This document shows, piece by piece, positions 35,719-43,573 of a DNA stretch of 64,000 nucleotides (its first letter is position 1; each line of letters opens with the position of its first letter). A program made the translations under genes and the position numbers. The stretch is from Aquimarina megaterium XH134 (GTDB lineage Bacteria; Bacteroidota; Bacteroidia; Flavobacteriales; Flavobacteriaceae). Where the stretch lies: assembly GCF_000520975.1 (NCBI RefSeq), contig NZ_JACB01000016.1, forward strand, positions 62,001 through 126,000, given 5' to 3'. The notes under the pieces were generated by a model. It saw only the letters and a program-made list of their open reading frames with translations. It ran no database searches and was not told the origin of the DNA.

Positions 35719-36054
35719 ATGTGGACAGAACGGTTAGCATTTTATGACAAGCTTATAGCTACCAATCCAAATTTCGAAAGAAAAGGAAAAACAATGCCGT
35801 ATACATCTGTTAATGGCCATATGTTTTCACAATTAAATAAAGCGGGTGAAATAGGTCTTCGATTGTCTAAAGAACAAGGAATACTATTTATGCAAGAACA
35901 TCAAACTACCGTGTTCAAATCCTATGGTGCAGTGATGAAAGGATATGTATTAGTTCCCAAAAAATTGATGGAAGATTTTGAATTACTTTCTTCCTATCTT
36001 AATGATAGTTTTACCTACGCAAAATCATTAAAACCTAAAGGTGCTAAGCAATAA
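35719..36054 (+). CDS. TfoX N-terminal-like domain protein
   Basis: 111 residues. The central part (NGHMFSQLNKAGEIGLRLSKE, then KSYGAVMKGYVLVPKKLM) resembles the small stand-alone TfoX/Sxy N-terminal domain proteins, which are widespread in Bacteroidota and have no proven role in competence there. It is cytoplasmic, with no membrane segment. It follows the alkylation repair gene after 63 bases. The family call is moderate. Confidence 0.6.
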   Translation: MWTERLAFYDKLIATNPNFERKGKTMPYTSVNGHMFSQLNKAGEIGLRLSKEQGILFMQEHQTTVFKSYGAVMKGYVLVPKKLMEDFELLSSYLNDSFTYAKSLKPKGAKQ

Positions 36055-36089
36055 ATACGAATTCTGCGTATAATATGCAGTTCTTCATT

Positions 36090-36527
36090 TTATTCTATTT
36101 TAAATTTCCATTTTTTTAAACCACCAATTAGAAATAGTAGACCAATAATTACTGCTATGATAGATTGAATGGTTTCGGATATTGTAGTAGTCTGTTGACT
36201 TATATTATACAATTGTTCTGCAATCCCACGAAAAAGATATATCGAAGCAATTGCATAGATTCCAAATTTTAAGAAAGGAAGCTTTTTAATTTTTTCGCCT
36301 GCCGAAAGCCCATAAAGCCCAAAAATTAAAAAGATTAGTGCAACAAAAACCGTTAACAGGTATGGAAGAGAAAAATGAATTTGCGCCAGTGTTTTCATTC
36401 CTTCTAATGCACCAGTTTTTTCAAACATTTGTTCTGGCCAAATGAGTCCTACTAAATGACCTATGCCAATTAATATATTTATATATCCGCCGATTTTAAG
36501 CATTAGTCTTTGATTTTTTAGTTCCAA
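36090..36527 (-). CDS. Four-helix membrane protein (third of three)
   Basis: 145 residues, four hydrophobic segments (YINILIGIGHLVGLIW; YLLTVFVALIFLIFGLYGL; FGIYAIASIYLFRGI; SIIAVIIGLLFLIGGL). An internal ATG at 36503 would shorten the overlap with the upstream gene from 32 to 8 bases. It shares its general pattern (HLxGL/I near the first helix) with the two preceding gene products. Function unknown. It is the last gene of the TetR operon. Confidence 0.72.
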   Translation of the reverse strand: MELKNQRLMLKIGGYINILIGIGHLVGLIWPEQMFEKTGALEGMKTLAQIHFSLPYLLTVFVALIFLIFGLYGLSAGEKIKKLPFLKFGIYAIASIYLFRGIAEQLYNISQQTTTISETIQSIIAVIIGLLFLIGGLKKWKFKIE

Positions 36528-36885
36528 TAATTCCTAATATCCCAATAGGGAGAAGTAAAACCCATTGAGAGGCTAATACTGATTTATATACACTTGAAAA
36601 GATAAAAACAAATGAAAAAGCGATGTATAAATAGCTTATGAAAGAAACTAATTCTATGTTCGCTTTCTTTGCTGTATTAAAGCCATATTTAAAATAGAGT
36701 ATTGAAGAAGCAAATAAGACACAAGTAATCACGTGCCAAACCCCTAGTAGTTCAGTTTTTATTTGTAGATCAATGCTGCTTTCCATCAAAGGATTAATTA
36801 AATCTATTTGACCTCCGATTAGATGCAGGATTGCCGTAAAAATGTTAATTATCCCTGCAATTATCCAGTATTTATTTTTCTTCAT
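36496..36885 (-). CDS. Four-helix membrane protein (second of three)
   Basis: 129 residues. It begins MKKNKYWIIAGIINIFTAILHLIGGQ; the I-N-I-x-T-A-x-x-H-x-I-G-G-Q opening is typical of a small flavobacterial membrane family. Three further hydrophobic segments follow. It overlaps the upstream gene by 14 bases and the downstream one by up to 32, so the three are translated as a unit. Function unknown. Confidence 0.75.
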   Translation of the reverse strand: MKKNKYWIIAGIINIFTAILHLIGGQIDLINPLMESSIDLQIKTELLGVWHVITCVLFASSILYFKYGFNTAKKANIELVSFISYLYIAFSFVFIFSSVYKSVLASQWVLLLPIGILGIIGTKKSKTNA

Positions 36886-37303
36886 TATTTAGTTTATTTG
36901 ATGTATTATTAATTTTGTTACTAGTGTAAAGCATATAAATTGCATGTGGTAGCATTAACAAAGTCATGCCAGAAAAAGGAATCATGTACACCCCAATACT
37001 CACGATTATAAGATATATCCACATGAAGTTTTTGGGAATTTGTCTATTCGTTTTCTCTACATGATTTACTAGAATCCCAATAGGAATAAGTAAAAGCCCG
37101 AAATAGAAAAACCAAAATGCCGCGAAATTTTCATAGTTCATTTGTCCATTGAGTAAAGGAAATTCAAAAAGACCTTCGCTTATTTTGAAAAAGAACTTGT
37201 CTGCAAATACTGCAAACTGTTTCCAAAATGCCCATGGCGAAATCCCTAATAGTGAATGAATAATTCCAAAGAATATTAATATTTTTCCGTGTACTATCTT
37301 CAT
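36872..37303 (-). CDS. Four-helix membrane protein (first of three)
   Basis: 143 residues with four hydrophobic segments and an opening KILIFFGIIHSLLGISPW similar in style to its two neighbours. The C-terminus is polar (KINNTSNKLNNEEK). It overlaps the tetR stop by four bases. It is likely controlled by that TetR protein. Function unknown; an inner-membrane location is predicted. Confidence 0.76.
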   Translation of the reverse strand: MKIVHGKILIFFGIIHSLLGISPWAFWKQFAVFADKFFFKISEGLFEFPLLNGQMNYENFAAFWFFYFGLLLIPIGILVNHVEKTNRQIPKNFMWIYLIIVSIGVYMIPFSGMTLLMLPHAIYMLYTSNKINNTSNKLNNEEK

Positions 37304-37851
37304 ATTGTTATAAAGTGTTTTAACTCTTTCTTTACTTCTATGAGGTAATCTTTAGATTGTTTTTTGTTTTTTATCATTTCGTGATACCCAATTAAGTATT
37401 TATAAAAAATACTCGCTTTTATAGCAGCATCTTTCTTAGAATATCCGATTTCCTCAAACAACTGAGTTGTAAATTCTAATCTTCTAGTATCAATTTCATC
37501 TATGATAGCTTGCACTTCCTTATTCTTTATGGCATAGCGTTTTAAGAAAAAAATGAATTCTAAATAAGGGTCATTTTTAAAAGTGATTTTCAAAAATTGT
37601 TCAATTTTTTCTTCCGAAGATTTTGCTTTTTCGGCCTGCTGTATAATTTGATCTGTTTCTGAAGTGATCCAAAAGCTTATAAGCTCACTGATGAATTTCT
37701 TCTTGGATTTAAAATGCCAATAAAAACTTGATTTATTGCATTCTAACTTTTTGGCCATCTTTTCAATGACAATACCAGAAATTCCTTCCTCAGAAAAGAG
37801 TTTGTATCCCAGTTTTATCCAATCATTTCTTTGTGCTATTACTTTTGGCAT
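37300..37851 (-). CDS. TetR-family repressor
   Basis: 183 residues from the ATG at 37851; the longer frame begins at TTG 27 bases upstream. The N-terminal HTH is classic: NDWIKLGYKLFSEEGISGIVIEKMAKKLECNKSSFYWHFKSKKKF at residues 8-52. The C-terminal ligand domain is divergent. It leads an operon with three overlapping membrane-protein genes. Two tandem dyads stand directly before the start (37853-37871 and 37893-37920), which supports autoregulation. Confidence 0.9.
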   Translation of the reverse strand: MPKVIAQRNDWIKLGYKLFSEEGISGIVIEKMAKKLECNKSSFYWHFKSKKKFISELISFWITSETDQIIQQAEKAKSSEEKIEQFLKITFKNDPYLEFIFFLKRYAIKNKEVQAIIDEIDTRRLEFTTQLFEEIGYSKKDAAIKASIFYKYLIGYHEMIKNKKQSKDYLIEVKKELKHFITI

Positions 37852-37852
37852 T

Positions 37853-37871
37853 ATTAGACGGTTTCGTTTAA
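37853..37871. promoter_or_regulatory. TetR operator-like dyad 1
   Basis: ATTAGACG-GTTT-CGTTTAA, two bases before the tetR start codon. The arms are complementary except for one base. The same half-sites recur 44 bases upstream. Confidence 0.6.
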
Positions 37872-37892
37872 AAAACAAATATACAACAAAAT

Positions 37893-37920
37893 CTTTATTA
37901 GACGTTATCGTTTAATAAAG
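37893..37920. promoter_or_regulatory. TetR operator-like dyad 2
   Basis: CTTTATTAGACG and CGTTTAATAAAG flank TTAT: 12-base arms with one mismatch. The core ATTAGACG-N4-CGTTTAA is the same as in dyad 1. The centres are 44 bases apart, close to four helical turns, so two dimers would sit on the same face. Confidence 0.65.
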
Positions 37921-38135
37921 ATTTTATATTTAATAATTAATTGAAGATAAAATAAGCTGGATTAAATTGATCTATGGCTTTCTTAAGAGCAAAATTTTAC
38001 AAAAACGTCGAACTACTGTATTTAAAATCATATAGAGAATAATACAAGGATATGTATTAGTATTCAAAAATATAAATACGAGTTTTGTCTATAAAATCTG
38101 GTAATAAAGCTTAAGGAAATTTAGGTCATAAAGAC

Positions 38136-38360
38136 TTAGTCAAAGTCTTTGGTAAAGAAATCTTTCGGAGATATTTCAAAATACTGACAGATTTTAAAAA
38201 GAGTAGAAAAAGAAATATCTCGTTTACCTTGTTCAATTCTTCCGAAGTGAATTCCGGTATCATTAAGCGCGTCTTCTTGGGTCACATCTTTTTTTGACCT
38301 CAATTCTTTTACACGTTTAGCTAATATATTAAGTAGCTCTTTTTTGTCATATTCTTCCAC
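38136..38360 (-). CDS. XRE-family regulator, module B
   Basis: 74 residues. It starts at GTG (38360), since no in-frame ATG precedes the domain. Single HTH: AKRVKELRSKKDVTQEDALNDTGIHFGRIEQGKRDIS, then TLFKICQYFEISPKDFF. It is the positional counterpart of the regulator at 31429, equal in length, with the same C-terminal DFF pattern, but clearly diverged in the recognition helix. It is divergent from two microprotein genes; a perfect 18-base palindrome lies between. Confidence 0.87.
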   Translation of the reverse strand: MEEYDKKELLNILAKRVKELRSKKDVTQEDALNDTGIHFGRIEQGKRDISFSTLFKICQYFEISPKDFFTKDFD

Positions 38361-38393
38361 AATGGAAAATTCAGCTTAATAAAACACAAATTC

Positions 38394-38411
38394 AATTACC
38401 GATCGGTAATT
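38394..38411. promoter_or_regulatory. Operator-like perfect palindrome, module B
   Basis: AATTACCGATCGGTAATT, an 18-base perfect palindrome. It takes the place of the -33 region of the promoter whose -7 box is at 38418, so binding there would exclude polymerase. It differs from the module A palindrome. Confidence 0.65.
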
Positions 38412-38417
38412 TTTTAT

Positions 38418-38425
38418 TACATTTG
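38418..38425 (+). promoter_or_regulatory. -7 box of the module B microprotein promoter
   Basis: TACATTTG, exact match to TAnnTTTG, 19 bases before the start codon at 38445. The -33 position falls inside the palindrome at 38394-38411 and has no TTG, which may mean a weak or activated promoter. Confidence 0.5.
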
Positions 38426-38444
38426 TTACATCAGATGATTATGT

Positions 38445-38594
38445 ATGACCCAAGAAGAGTTATATCAATATATGTTAGCCTATCAAGAGGAGCATCAGTT
38501 TTGTAAAAAAGAACAAAGCTATTTTATTGCTATGCTAGAAGCACTTAAGCCTGACAACACTGATACAACATCATCAGAGCTTTCGGGTTCGTAA
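38445..38594 (+). CDS. Microprotein, module B gene 1
   Basis: 49 residues: MTQEELYQYMLAYQEEHQF, then CKKEQSYFIAMLEALKPDN and a Ser/Thr-rich tail ending SELSGS. It matches a single unit of the duplicated gene 1 of module A at about two thirds of positions. It is charged and helical, with no membrane segment. The preceding ATG at 38441 is out of frame. Function unknown. Confidence 0.7.
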   Translation: MTQEELYQYMLAYQEEHQFCKKEQSYFIAMLEALKPDNTDTTSSELSGS

Positions 38595-38663
38595 GCCTGT
38601 GCATTTCTATGGATGTATAAAAGATACTAATATCAATATAGTTTTTAACCAAAATCAATATGT

Positions 38664-38807
38664 ATGACAGAGAAAAAACTTTATGAACGCCTTATGCTTC
38701 ACAAAAGTAAGCATGGTGTCACCCAGGAAACACAACAACATTATTTATGGGCATTAGAAACTTTACAAAAAACCAATGCGGCCCGAGAATCTCATCCGAA
38801 ATTTTAG
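38664..38807 (+). CDS. Microprotein, module B gene 2
   Basis: 47 residues, beginning MTEKKLYERLMLHKSKHGVTQ and continuing ETQQHYLWALETLQK. It is the counterpart of gene 2 of module A (32057) with the same first eleven residues and the same GVTQE and QHY positions. It lies 69 bases after gene 1. A strong terminator follows six bases after the stop. Function unknown. Confidence 0.7.
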   Translation: MTEKKLYERLMLHKSKHGVTQETQQHYLWALETLQKTNAARESHPKF

Positions 38808-38812
38808 CCTAC

Positions 38813-38844
38813 AAAGAGCCCGTATATTAAATACGGGTTCTTTT
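38813..38844. terminator. Bidirectional terminator after module B
   Basis: AAAGAGCCCGTAT and ATACGGGTTCTTT with a single G-U position, followed by T. It lies between module B and the convergent lipoprotein gene, whose stop it touches. Confidence 0.8.
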
Positions 38845-39343
38845 ACTTTGGTAAGTAACTAGTTTCCTGATGTTTTTTTGAATAAATAAATTTAAGAGTA
38901 GTTTCATACCCTAAATCAGGGTCATCATATTCAATGGTAACTACCAGATCTCCATTTTTGACAGTCACATAAGATTTATTAAATAATAAGATTTCGCTCT
39001 TATCATACATAAAATAAAAATTACCATCTGATTCTTTTTCCCAACTTCCATGGGTATCTTCAGTATCCTTTATACATTCTCCTCCTGTTCCAAAATTATC
39101 ATAAAAATTTTTCTCAATAAATCTACCATTCTTTAACACTTCCAGAGTTGTCATTTTTTCACAAGAGGAAAGCGGGAATTCTTCTAATGGCGCATTCTCT
39201 TCTTCATTACTAAATTCTTGCTTCAATTGCCATATGCCAACTATCATAATATTAGAAGCATTAGAATCACCTTTTCCGCAAGAATATATTCCAAAAAGTG
39301 TCAAGACCAAAAACGTAGCATAAGCCGGTAAAAGTCTCTTCAT
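38843..39343 (-). CDS. Lipocalin-like lipoprotein
   Basis: 166 residues from the ATG at 39343; the TTG at 39358 is less likely. The SPII signal ends GIYSC followed by GKGDSN. The mature protein begins IVGIWQLKQEF, the G-x-W of lipocalin-like Bacteroidota lipoproteins, and continues with beta strands (FIEKNFYDNF, HGSWEKESDGNFYF). It probably binds a small ligand at the membrane; the ligand is unknown. Confidence 0.75.
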   Translation of the reverse strand: MKRLLPAYATFLVLTLFGIYSCGKGDSNASNIMIVGIWQLKQEFSNEEENAPLEEFPLSSCEKMTTLEVLKNGRFIEKNFYDNFGTGGECIKDTEDTHGSWEKESDGNFYFMYDKSEILLFNKSYVTVKNGDLVVTIEYDDPDLGYETTLKFIYSKKHQETSYLPK

Positions 39344-39762
39344 ATGTTGTATTTCCAATTACAGCTACAAAAATCAGAAAAATACTTCTTATTAACAAAT
39401 AATTAACGTTAAAATGTGTATTTTATCGATTATAATAGCATTTTATCGATACGTATTAGTCTTCTTTACTAATCATAACTTACAACTGAAGTTTAAATTA
39501 AATCGTTATTTATAAGAAACCATATTAAAAAAGAACGATCGCTAAAAATTGGGCAGCATAGATCTAGTACAATACATATCTATCTAGGGAAGAATAGACA
39601 GTAGTATCAATGTTCAATGTAATTACTGTAACTAAAAATTAAGATACTTGGAAACCTTTAGAGGTATTAAGGTACTATTACTGTGCAAAAAAGAAGATTA
39701 TCCTGCAGTAGGAAATCATTCTAATTTACATCCCTGATATATTGAAGGTGGTATAAATGGCA
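39344..39762. other. Intergenic region with spaced direct repeat
   Basis: 419 bases without a gene. The direct repeat TTTTATCGAT occurs at 39421-39430 and 39441-39450, exactly 20 bases apart, which is about two helical turns. The first copy is part of a 16-base sequence also found at 13360-13375. It lies 78-107 bases before the lipoprotein start and may be its control region. Confidence 0.4.
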
Positions 39763-40158
39763 TTATTTTACCAATACTCCCAATTGATCCATTACTGGCA
39801 AATTCTGAAAAGCGTTTTCATTTATAGTATGTTTTCTAAACACATACTTTTTATCATACATTTTACTTTCTGCAAAGAAAGTGACAACAAATTCATTATT
39901 CATTCCCAGTAATTCTTCCTGAAGCATTTCGATTTTGGCAGAAGATTTTGCTTCCATTGTCCCTATACCATGACGTAGCAATGAAGTTTTCCGATCCCCA
40001 TCGTATCCTTTGGTTACCACTAGAACCGTTTCTATTTCGGTCTCACGATCATTAATAATATAGGAGTTCCAATGTTGAGCAAGAAATTCTTCATCCCATT
40101 CTTTGATCACTGCAATATAAACACCTTCTACAATAGGTATTTCAATATCTTTCTTCAT
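39763..40158 (-). CDS. Conserved-looking protein of unknown function linked to pheS
   Basis: 131 residues, soluble, without signal peptide or membrane segment. It opens KDIEIPIVEGVYIAVIKEWDEEFLAQHW and has a mixed alpha/beta pattern. It starts eight bases after the pheS stop, so co-translation is likely. I recognise no domain. The close link suggests a housekeeping rather than accessory role, but this is inference. Confidence 0.7.
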   Translation of the reverse strand: MKKDIEIPIVEGVYIAVIKEWDEEFLAQHWNSYIINDRETEIETVLVVTKGYDGDRKTSLLRHGIGTMEAKSSAKIEMLQEELLGMNNEFVVTFFAESKMYDKKYVFRKHTINENAFQNLPVMDQLGVLVK

Positions 40159-40166
40159 GTTGTGCT

Positions 40167-41186
40167 CTATAGTGAAGATTTAAATTGTTCTAGGAAACGT
40201 ACATCATTTTCGCTAAGCATTCGAATATCAGACACGCCATATAATAAAAGAGCAATACGATCGATTCCCATCCCAAATGCAAAACCACTATATTCCTGAG
40301 GGTCTATATTACAATTTTTAAGCACATTAGGATCCACCATTCCACAGCCCATAATTTCTAACCAACCTGTTCCTTTGGTCATTTTATAATCGGTCTCTGT
40401 TTCTAATCCCCAGTATACATCTACCTCTGCACTAGGTTCGGTAAACGGAAAATACGATGGGCGTAATCTAATTCTTGATTTACCAAACATCTCTGTAGTA
40501 AAGTATTGAAGTGTTTGTTTTAAATCGGCAAACGACACATCTTTATCAATATACAATCCTTCTACCTGGTGAAAAAAGCAATGTGATCGTGCAGAAATAG
40601 CTTCATTACGATATACTCTTCCTGGAGAAATTGTACGAATTGGCGGTTTATTATTCTCCATATATCGTACTTGAACCGACGAGGTGTGAGTACGTAACAA
40701 AATATCTGGGTCTGTTTGAATAAAAAACGTATCCTGCATATCTCGTGCCGGGTGATATTCTGGTAAATTAAGTGCTGTAAAGTTATGCCAATCATCTTCT
40801 ATCTCTGGACCTTCACTTACATTAAATCCTATACGTGAGAAAATATCGATAATTTGATTTTTCACCAAAGAAATAGGATGCCTGGATCCCAAAGCAATAG
40901 GTTCTGCCGGTCTTGTAAGATCACCATAAAGTCCTTTTTCTTCGTCTTTGGATTCTAATTCATCTTTTAAAGATTTTACCTTTCCTTCTGCTGCTACTTT
41001 AAGAGCATTAATAGCTTGTCCAAATTCTTTTTTCTGGTCATTAGCTACATTTCTGAACTCTGCAAAGAATTCGTTAATCAATCCTTTTTTACCCGAAAAC
41101 TTAATTCGAAATGCCTCAACATCTTCTTTAGTTTTAGCTTTAAAACTATCAACTTCTTCTATATACTCTTTAATCTTATCAATCAT
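40167..41186 (-). CDS. pheS: Phenylalanyl-tRNA synthetase alpha subunit
   Basis: 339 residues from the ATG at 41186; an adjacent upstream GTG would add one residue. A coiled-coil N-terminus is followed by the class II core: motif 2 SPGRVYRNEAISARSHCFFHQVEG and motif 3 FAFGMGIDRIALLLYGVSDIR, with TGWLEIMGCGMVDPNVL between. It charges tRNA-Phe together with PheT, which is not in this window. The separation from pheT is common in Bacteroidota. Confidence 0.96.
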   Translation of the reverse strand: MIDKIKEYIEEVDSFKAKTKEDVEAFRIKFSGKKGLINEFFAEFRNVANDQKKEFGQAINALKVAAEGKVKSLKDELESKDEEKGLYGDLTRPAEPIALGSRHPISLVKNQIIDIFSRIGFNVSEGPEIEDDWHNFTALNLPEYHPARDMQDTFFIQTDPDILLRTHTSSVQVRYMENNKPPIRTISPGRVYRNEAISARSHCFFHQVEGLYIDKDVSFADLKQTLQYFTTEMFGKSRIRLRPSYFPFTEPSAEVDVYWGLETETDYKMTKGTGWLEIMGCGMVDPNVLKNCNIDPQEYSGFAFGMGIDRIALLLYGVSDIRMLSENDVRFLEQFKSSL

Positions 41187-41244
41187 CACTATTTTCTTAA
41201 TAGAACGGCAAATTTACGCAATTTAGGTTAATAGAATAGTACAT

Positions 41245-42066
41245 TTATATTCTTAATTCCATTTCGTACTGATCAATTATGTTTTCGACATGTATCGAAT
41301 TCAAATAGTTTATTTTCTCGACAAGTCTTGTATCAATATTATTAATTTTTATAGTCTCACAGATACTTTTAATCCCTAAAAACAGACGATGCCATCCTAA
41401 TTCATTTTTATTCAAAAGATCAAATTGAGCTACATATCCATTTACTGGATTTATAACAAAATAAGATTCGGGAATTTGATCTTTTAAAACTTGAAAATAT
41501 CTATAATTTCCATCTTTGATTGAGTTTTTGTGATTGTCCCAAGAGTAGTATTCCTGATTGGGTAAATTTATCGCATCAAATTGATTAAAATCAATTTCAT
41601 TTAACTCAACAACCTTCTCATTCTCAATTTGTATTTTACCTTTAAAGCACTTATAATTTTTACATTTCTTAAAACCAACATTTTCATAGGATTTAATAGC
41701 AATTGTATTTTCTTTTATTACTTCTAAAGAACATTGAGTAACACCATTTTGTTTTAAATCTTTAAGCGCATACTCATAGATAGATTGTACTATCTTCTTT
41801 CCTCTATATTCAGGAATCACACCCGTTCCTGTGTTAAATGCTATTAAATTTCCGTTTCTTTTGTCAATTCCATTTATAATAAACCCTACAAGTTTTTCAT
41901 CATCAAACATCCCATAGGATAGATCAAACCGAACTTTGGCATTATCCCACCTTTCTTTGTAATACTCTAAATCTGTTGGCATTTCTACAAAGTAGTTTTT
42001 AAATGAAATTAGAAAGCAATCTATTATCGATTTAAATGTAACTTCTTCTAGGGTTCTAACTACCAT
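41245..42066 (-). CDS. GNAT-family N-acetyltransferase
   Basis: 273 residues. The acetyl-CoA site is GVIPEYRGKKIVQSIYEYAL at about residues 82-101, followed by CSLEVIKENTIAIKSYENVGFKK. The last 120 residues form a second domain of unknown type (FNQFDAINLPNQEYYSWDNHKNSI). The substrate is unknown. It is a single gene between pheS and the DUF885 gene. Confidence 0.83.
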   Translation of the reverse strand: MVVRTLEEVTFKSIIDCFLISFKNYFVEMPTDLEYYKERWDNAKVRFDLSYGMFDDEKLVGFIINGIDKRNGNLIAFNTGTGVIPEYRGKKIVQSIYEYALKDLKQNGVTQCSLEVIKENTIAIKSYENVGFKKCKNYKCFKGKIQIENEKVVELNEIDFNQFDAINLPNQEYYSWDNHKNSIKDGNYRYFQVLKDQIPESYFVINPVNGYVAQFDLLNKNELGWHRLFLGIKSICETIKINNIDTRLVEKINYLNSIHVENIIDQYEMELRI

Positions 42067-42166
42067 ACTATAAATCTATCTGTATTTTATCATTATTAAA
42101 TAAGCACTCTAAATATAATGAACTTCATAATCATCATACGATAATGCTTTCATAAATATGAATTAA

Positions 42167-43474
42167 TTACAGTCCTAGTTGTGATTCTAAAATTGAATAA
42201 GGTAACATTCCGTTTTTTAAAATGTTTTTGTGAAATTCTTTAAGGTTAAAGTTTTGATTTTTTTCGAGTTGTGATTTCCATTGAAGTATTTTATTGGATC
42301 CATATTTATACGTGATAACTTGTACTGGCCATCTTTTCATTCTAGCTATTTCACGAAAAGCAATATCATCTTGTCCTTTGATATATTGTTGCCAAAATTT
42401 TAACGCTTTTTGGTCACTCCAGCCATAATAATTAAGCCCCACATCTAATGCTACTCGTACAGAACGAATAATATCCCATTCCCATTTTCCTAATTCATCA
42501 TATATATTTTGATATGCTCCTATTTCCTCTCCTATTTCTTCTACATATGCAGCCCATCCTTCTGCAACTCCTCTATATCTAAACATTTTTTGAATATCAG
42601 AACGATGCAATAACGTTTCAACCATTGCCTGATAATGATGTCCTGGCATTCCTTCATGAACGTATAACCAACCTACTTGTCGCTTATTAAAAGGTGTATT
42701 GAAATAATTATAATAAAAGGTACCATTTGTATAAAACCCAGGAACTTGAGACAAATTTTTATTCGTTCCTTGTTTAATTTTTACTTCTGGAATTCTATCT
42801 GTAAACGGAAATATTTCTGGTAATTTATTAGCTACAGTTTCTCTGATTTGTAAAAAACGCTTTTGAACCATTTCAACATTGAAATAAAAAAACACAGAAT
42901 CCTTAATATGTCTGTTAAAATCCAAACTATCCATCCCGGATTTGATCTGCATTTCTTTGATTTTTGAAGTTACCTTTTCTATTTCTTTTACTCCCAAAGC
43001 ATATATCTGGTCTGGTGTTGCTTCTTTATCTACCCACTTTTTTAAGAAATATGCATACCAATCTTTTCCGTTTGGCACATCAAATATTTTAGTGGTTGGG
43101 ATACTATCTCTAATTGCATTTAACCATTTTTTTTCGATAATAATTCTCTCCCGATTAAGTTCACATTCATAAAGCAGCACTTCATAATCCAATTTATCAC
43201 GATTAGATAATTGATTTTTGTCTATTTTTTGTAATGCATTTTCTAAAGAGATAAATACTTCTTCCTGGTTTTGAACAGATTTCTTGTCCCTAATGTTCTT
43301 AAGGTTTTCTACAAAAGAAAGTTCTAATCCTTGAATATCTAGTTTTTTATAGTTCTTTATAAATTCTTTGGTTATAGTTTCCCATTCAATAGATTGGCTT
43401 TCGGTTTTGTTTTGGCAACTAAATAGAACGAACATAAATATCTGTACTATAATTCTAATATCTCTACTTACCAT
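42167..43474 (-). CDS. DUF885 lipoprotein, putative zinc peptidase
   Basis: 435 residues. The N-terminal hydrophobic stretch ends LFSC followed by QNKTES, a probable lipobox. The family signature is HEGMPGHHYQA at about residue 270, with H-E-x-x-x-H-H arranged as in the metallopeptidase-like DUF885 group. The conserved blocks RGVAEGWAAYVEEIG and YYGWSDQKALKFW are present. Relatives are usually 550-600 residues, so this is a short form lacking part of the N-terminal helical region. Confidence 0.82.
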   Translation of the reverse strand: MVSRDIRIIVQIFMFVLFSCQNKTESQSIEWETITKEFIKNYKKLDIQGLELSFVENLKNIRDKKSVQNQEEVFISLENALQKIDKNQLSNRDKLDYEVLLYECELNRERIIIEKKWLNAIRDSIPTTKIFDVPNGKDWYAYFLKKWVDKEATPDQIYALGVKEIEKVTSKIKEMQIKSGMDSLDFNRHIKDSVFFYFNVEMVQKRFLQIRETVANKLPEIFPFTDRIPEVKIKQGTNKNLSQVPGFYTNGTFYYNYFNTPFNKRQVGWLYVHEGMPGHHYQAMVETLLHRSDIQKMFRYRGVAEGWAAYVEEIGEEIGAYQNIYDELGKWEWDIIRSVRVALDVGLNYYGWSDQKALKFWQQYIKGQDDIAFREIARMKRWPVQVITYKYGSNKILQWKSQLEKNQNFNLKEFHKNILKNGMLPYSILESQLGL

Positions 43475-43573
43475 ATTAATTTGATTTTTAAAATCTGTTT
43501 TAATACAATGATACTATAGAAATCTCACTATAATTTGTGCAATCTTGCTATTTTATATAGAATTGAGAATAGT

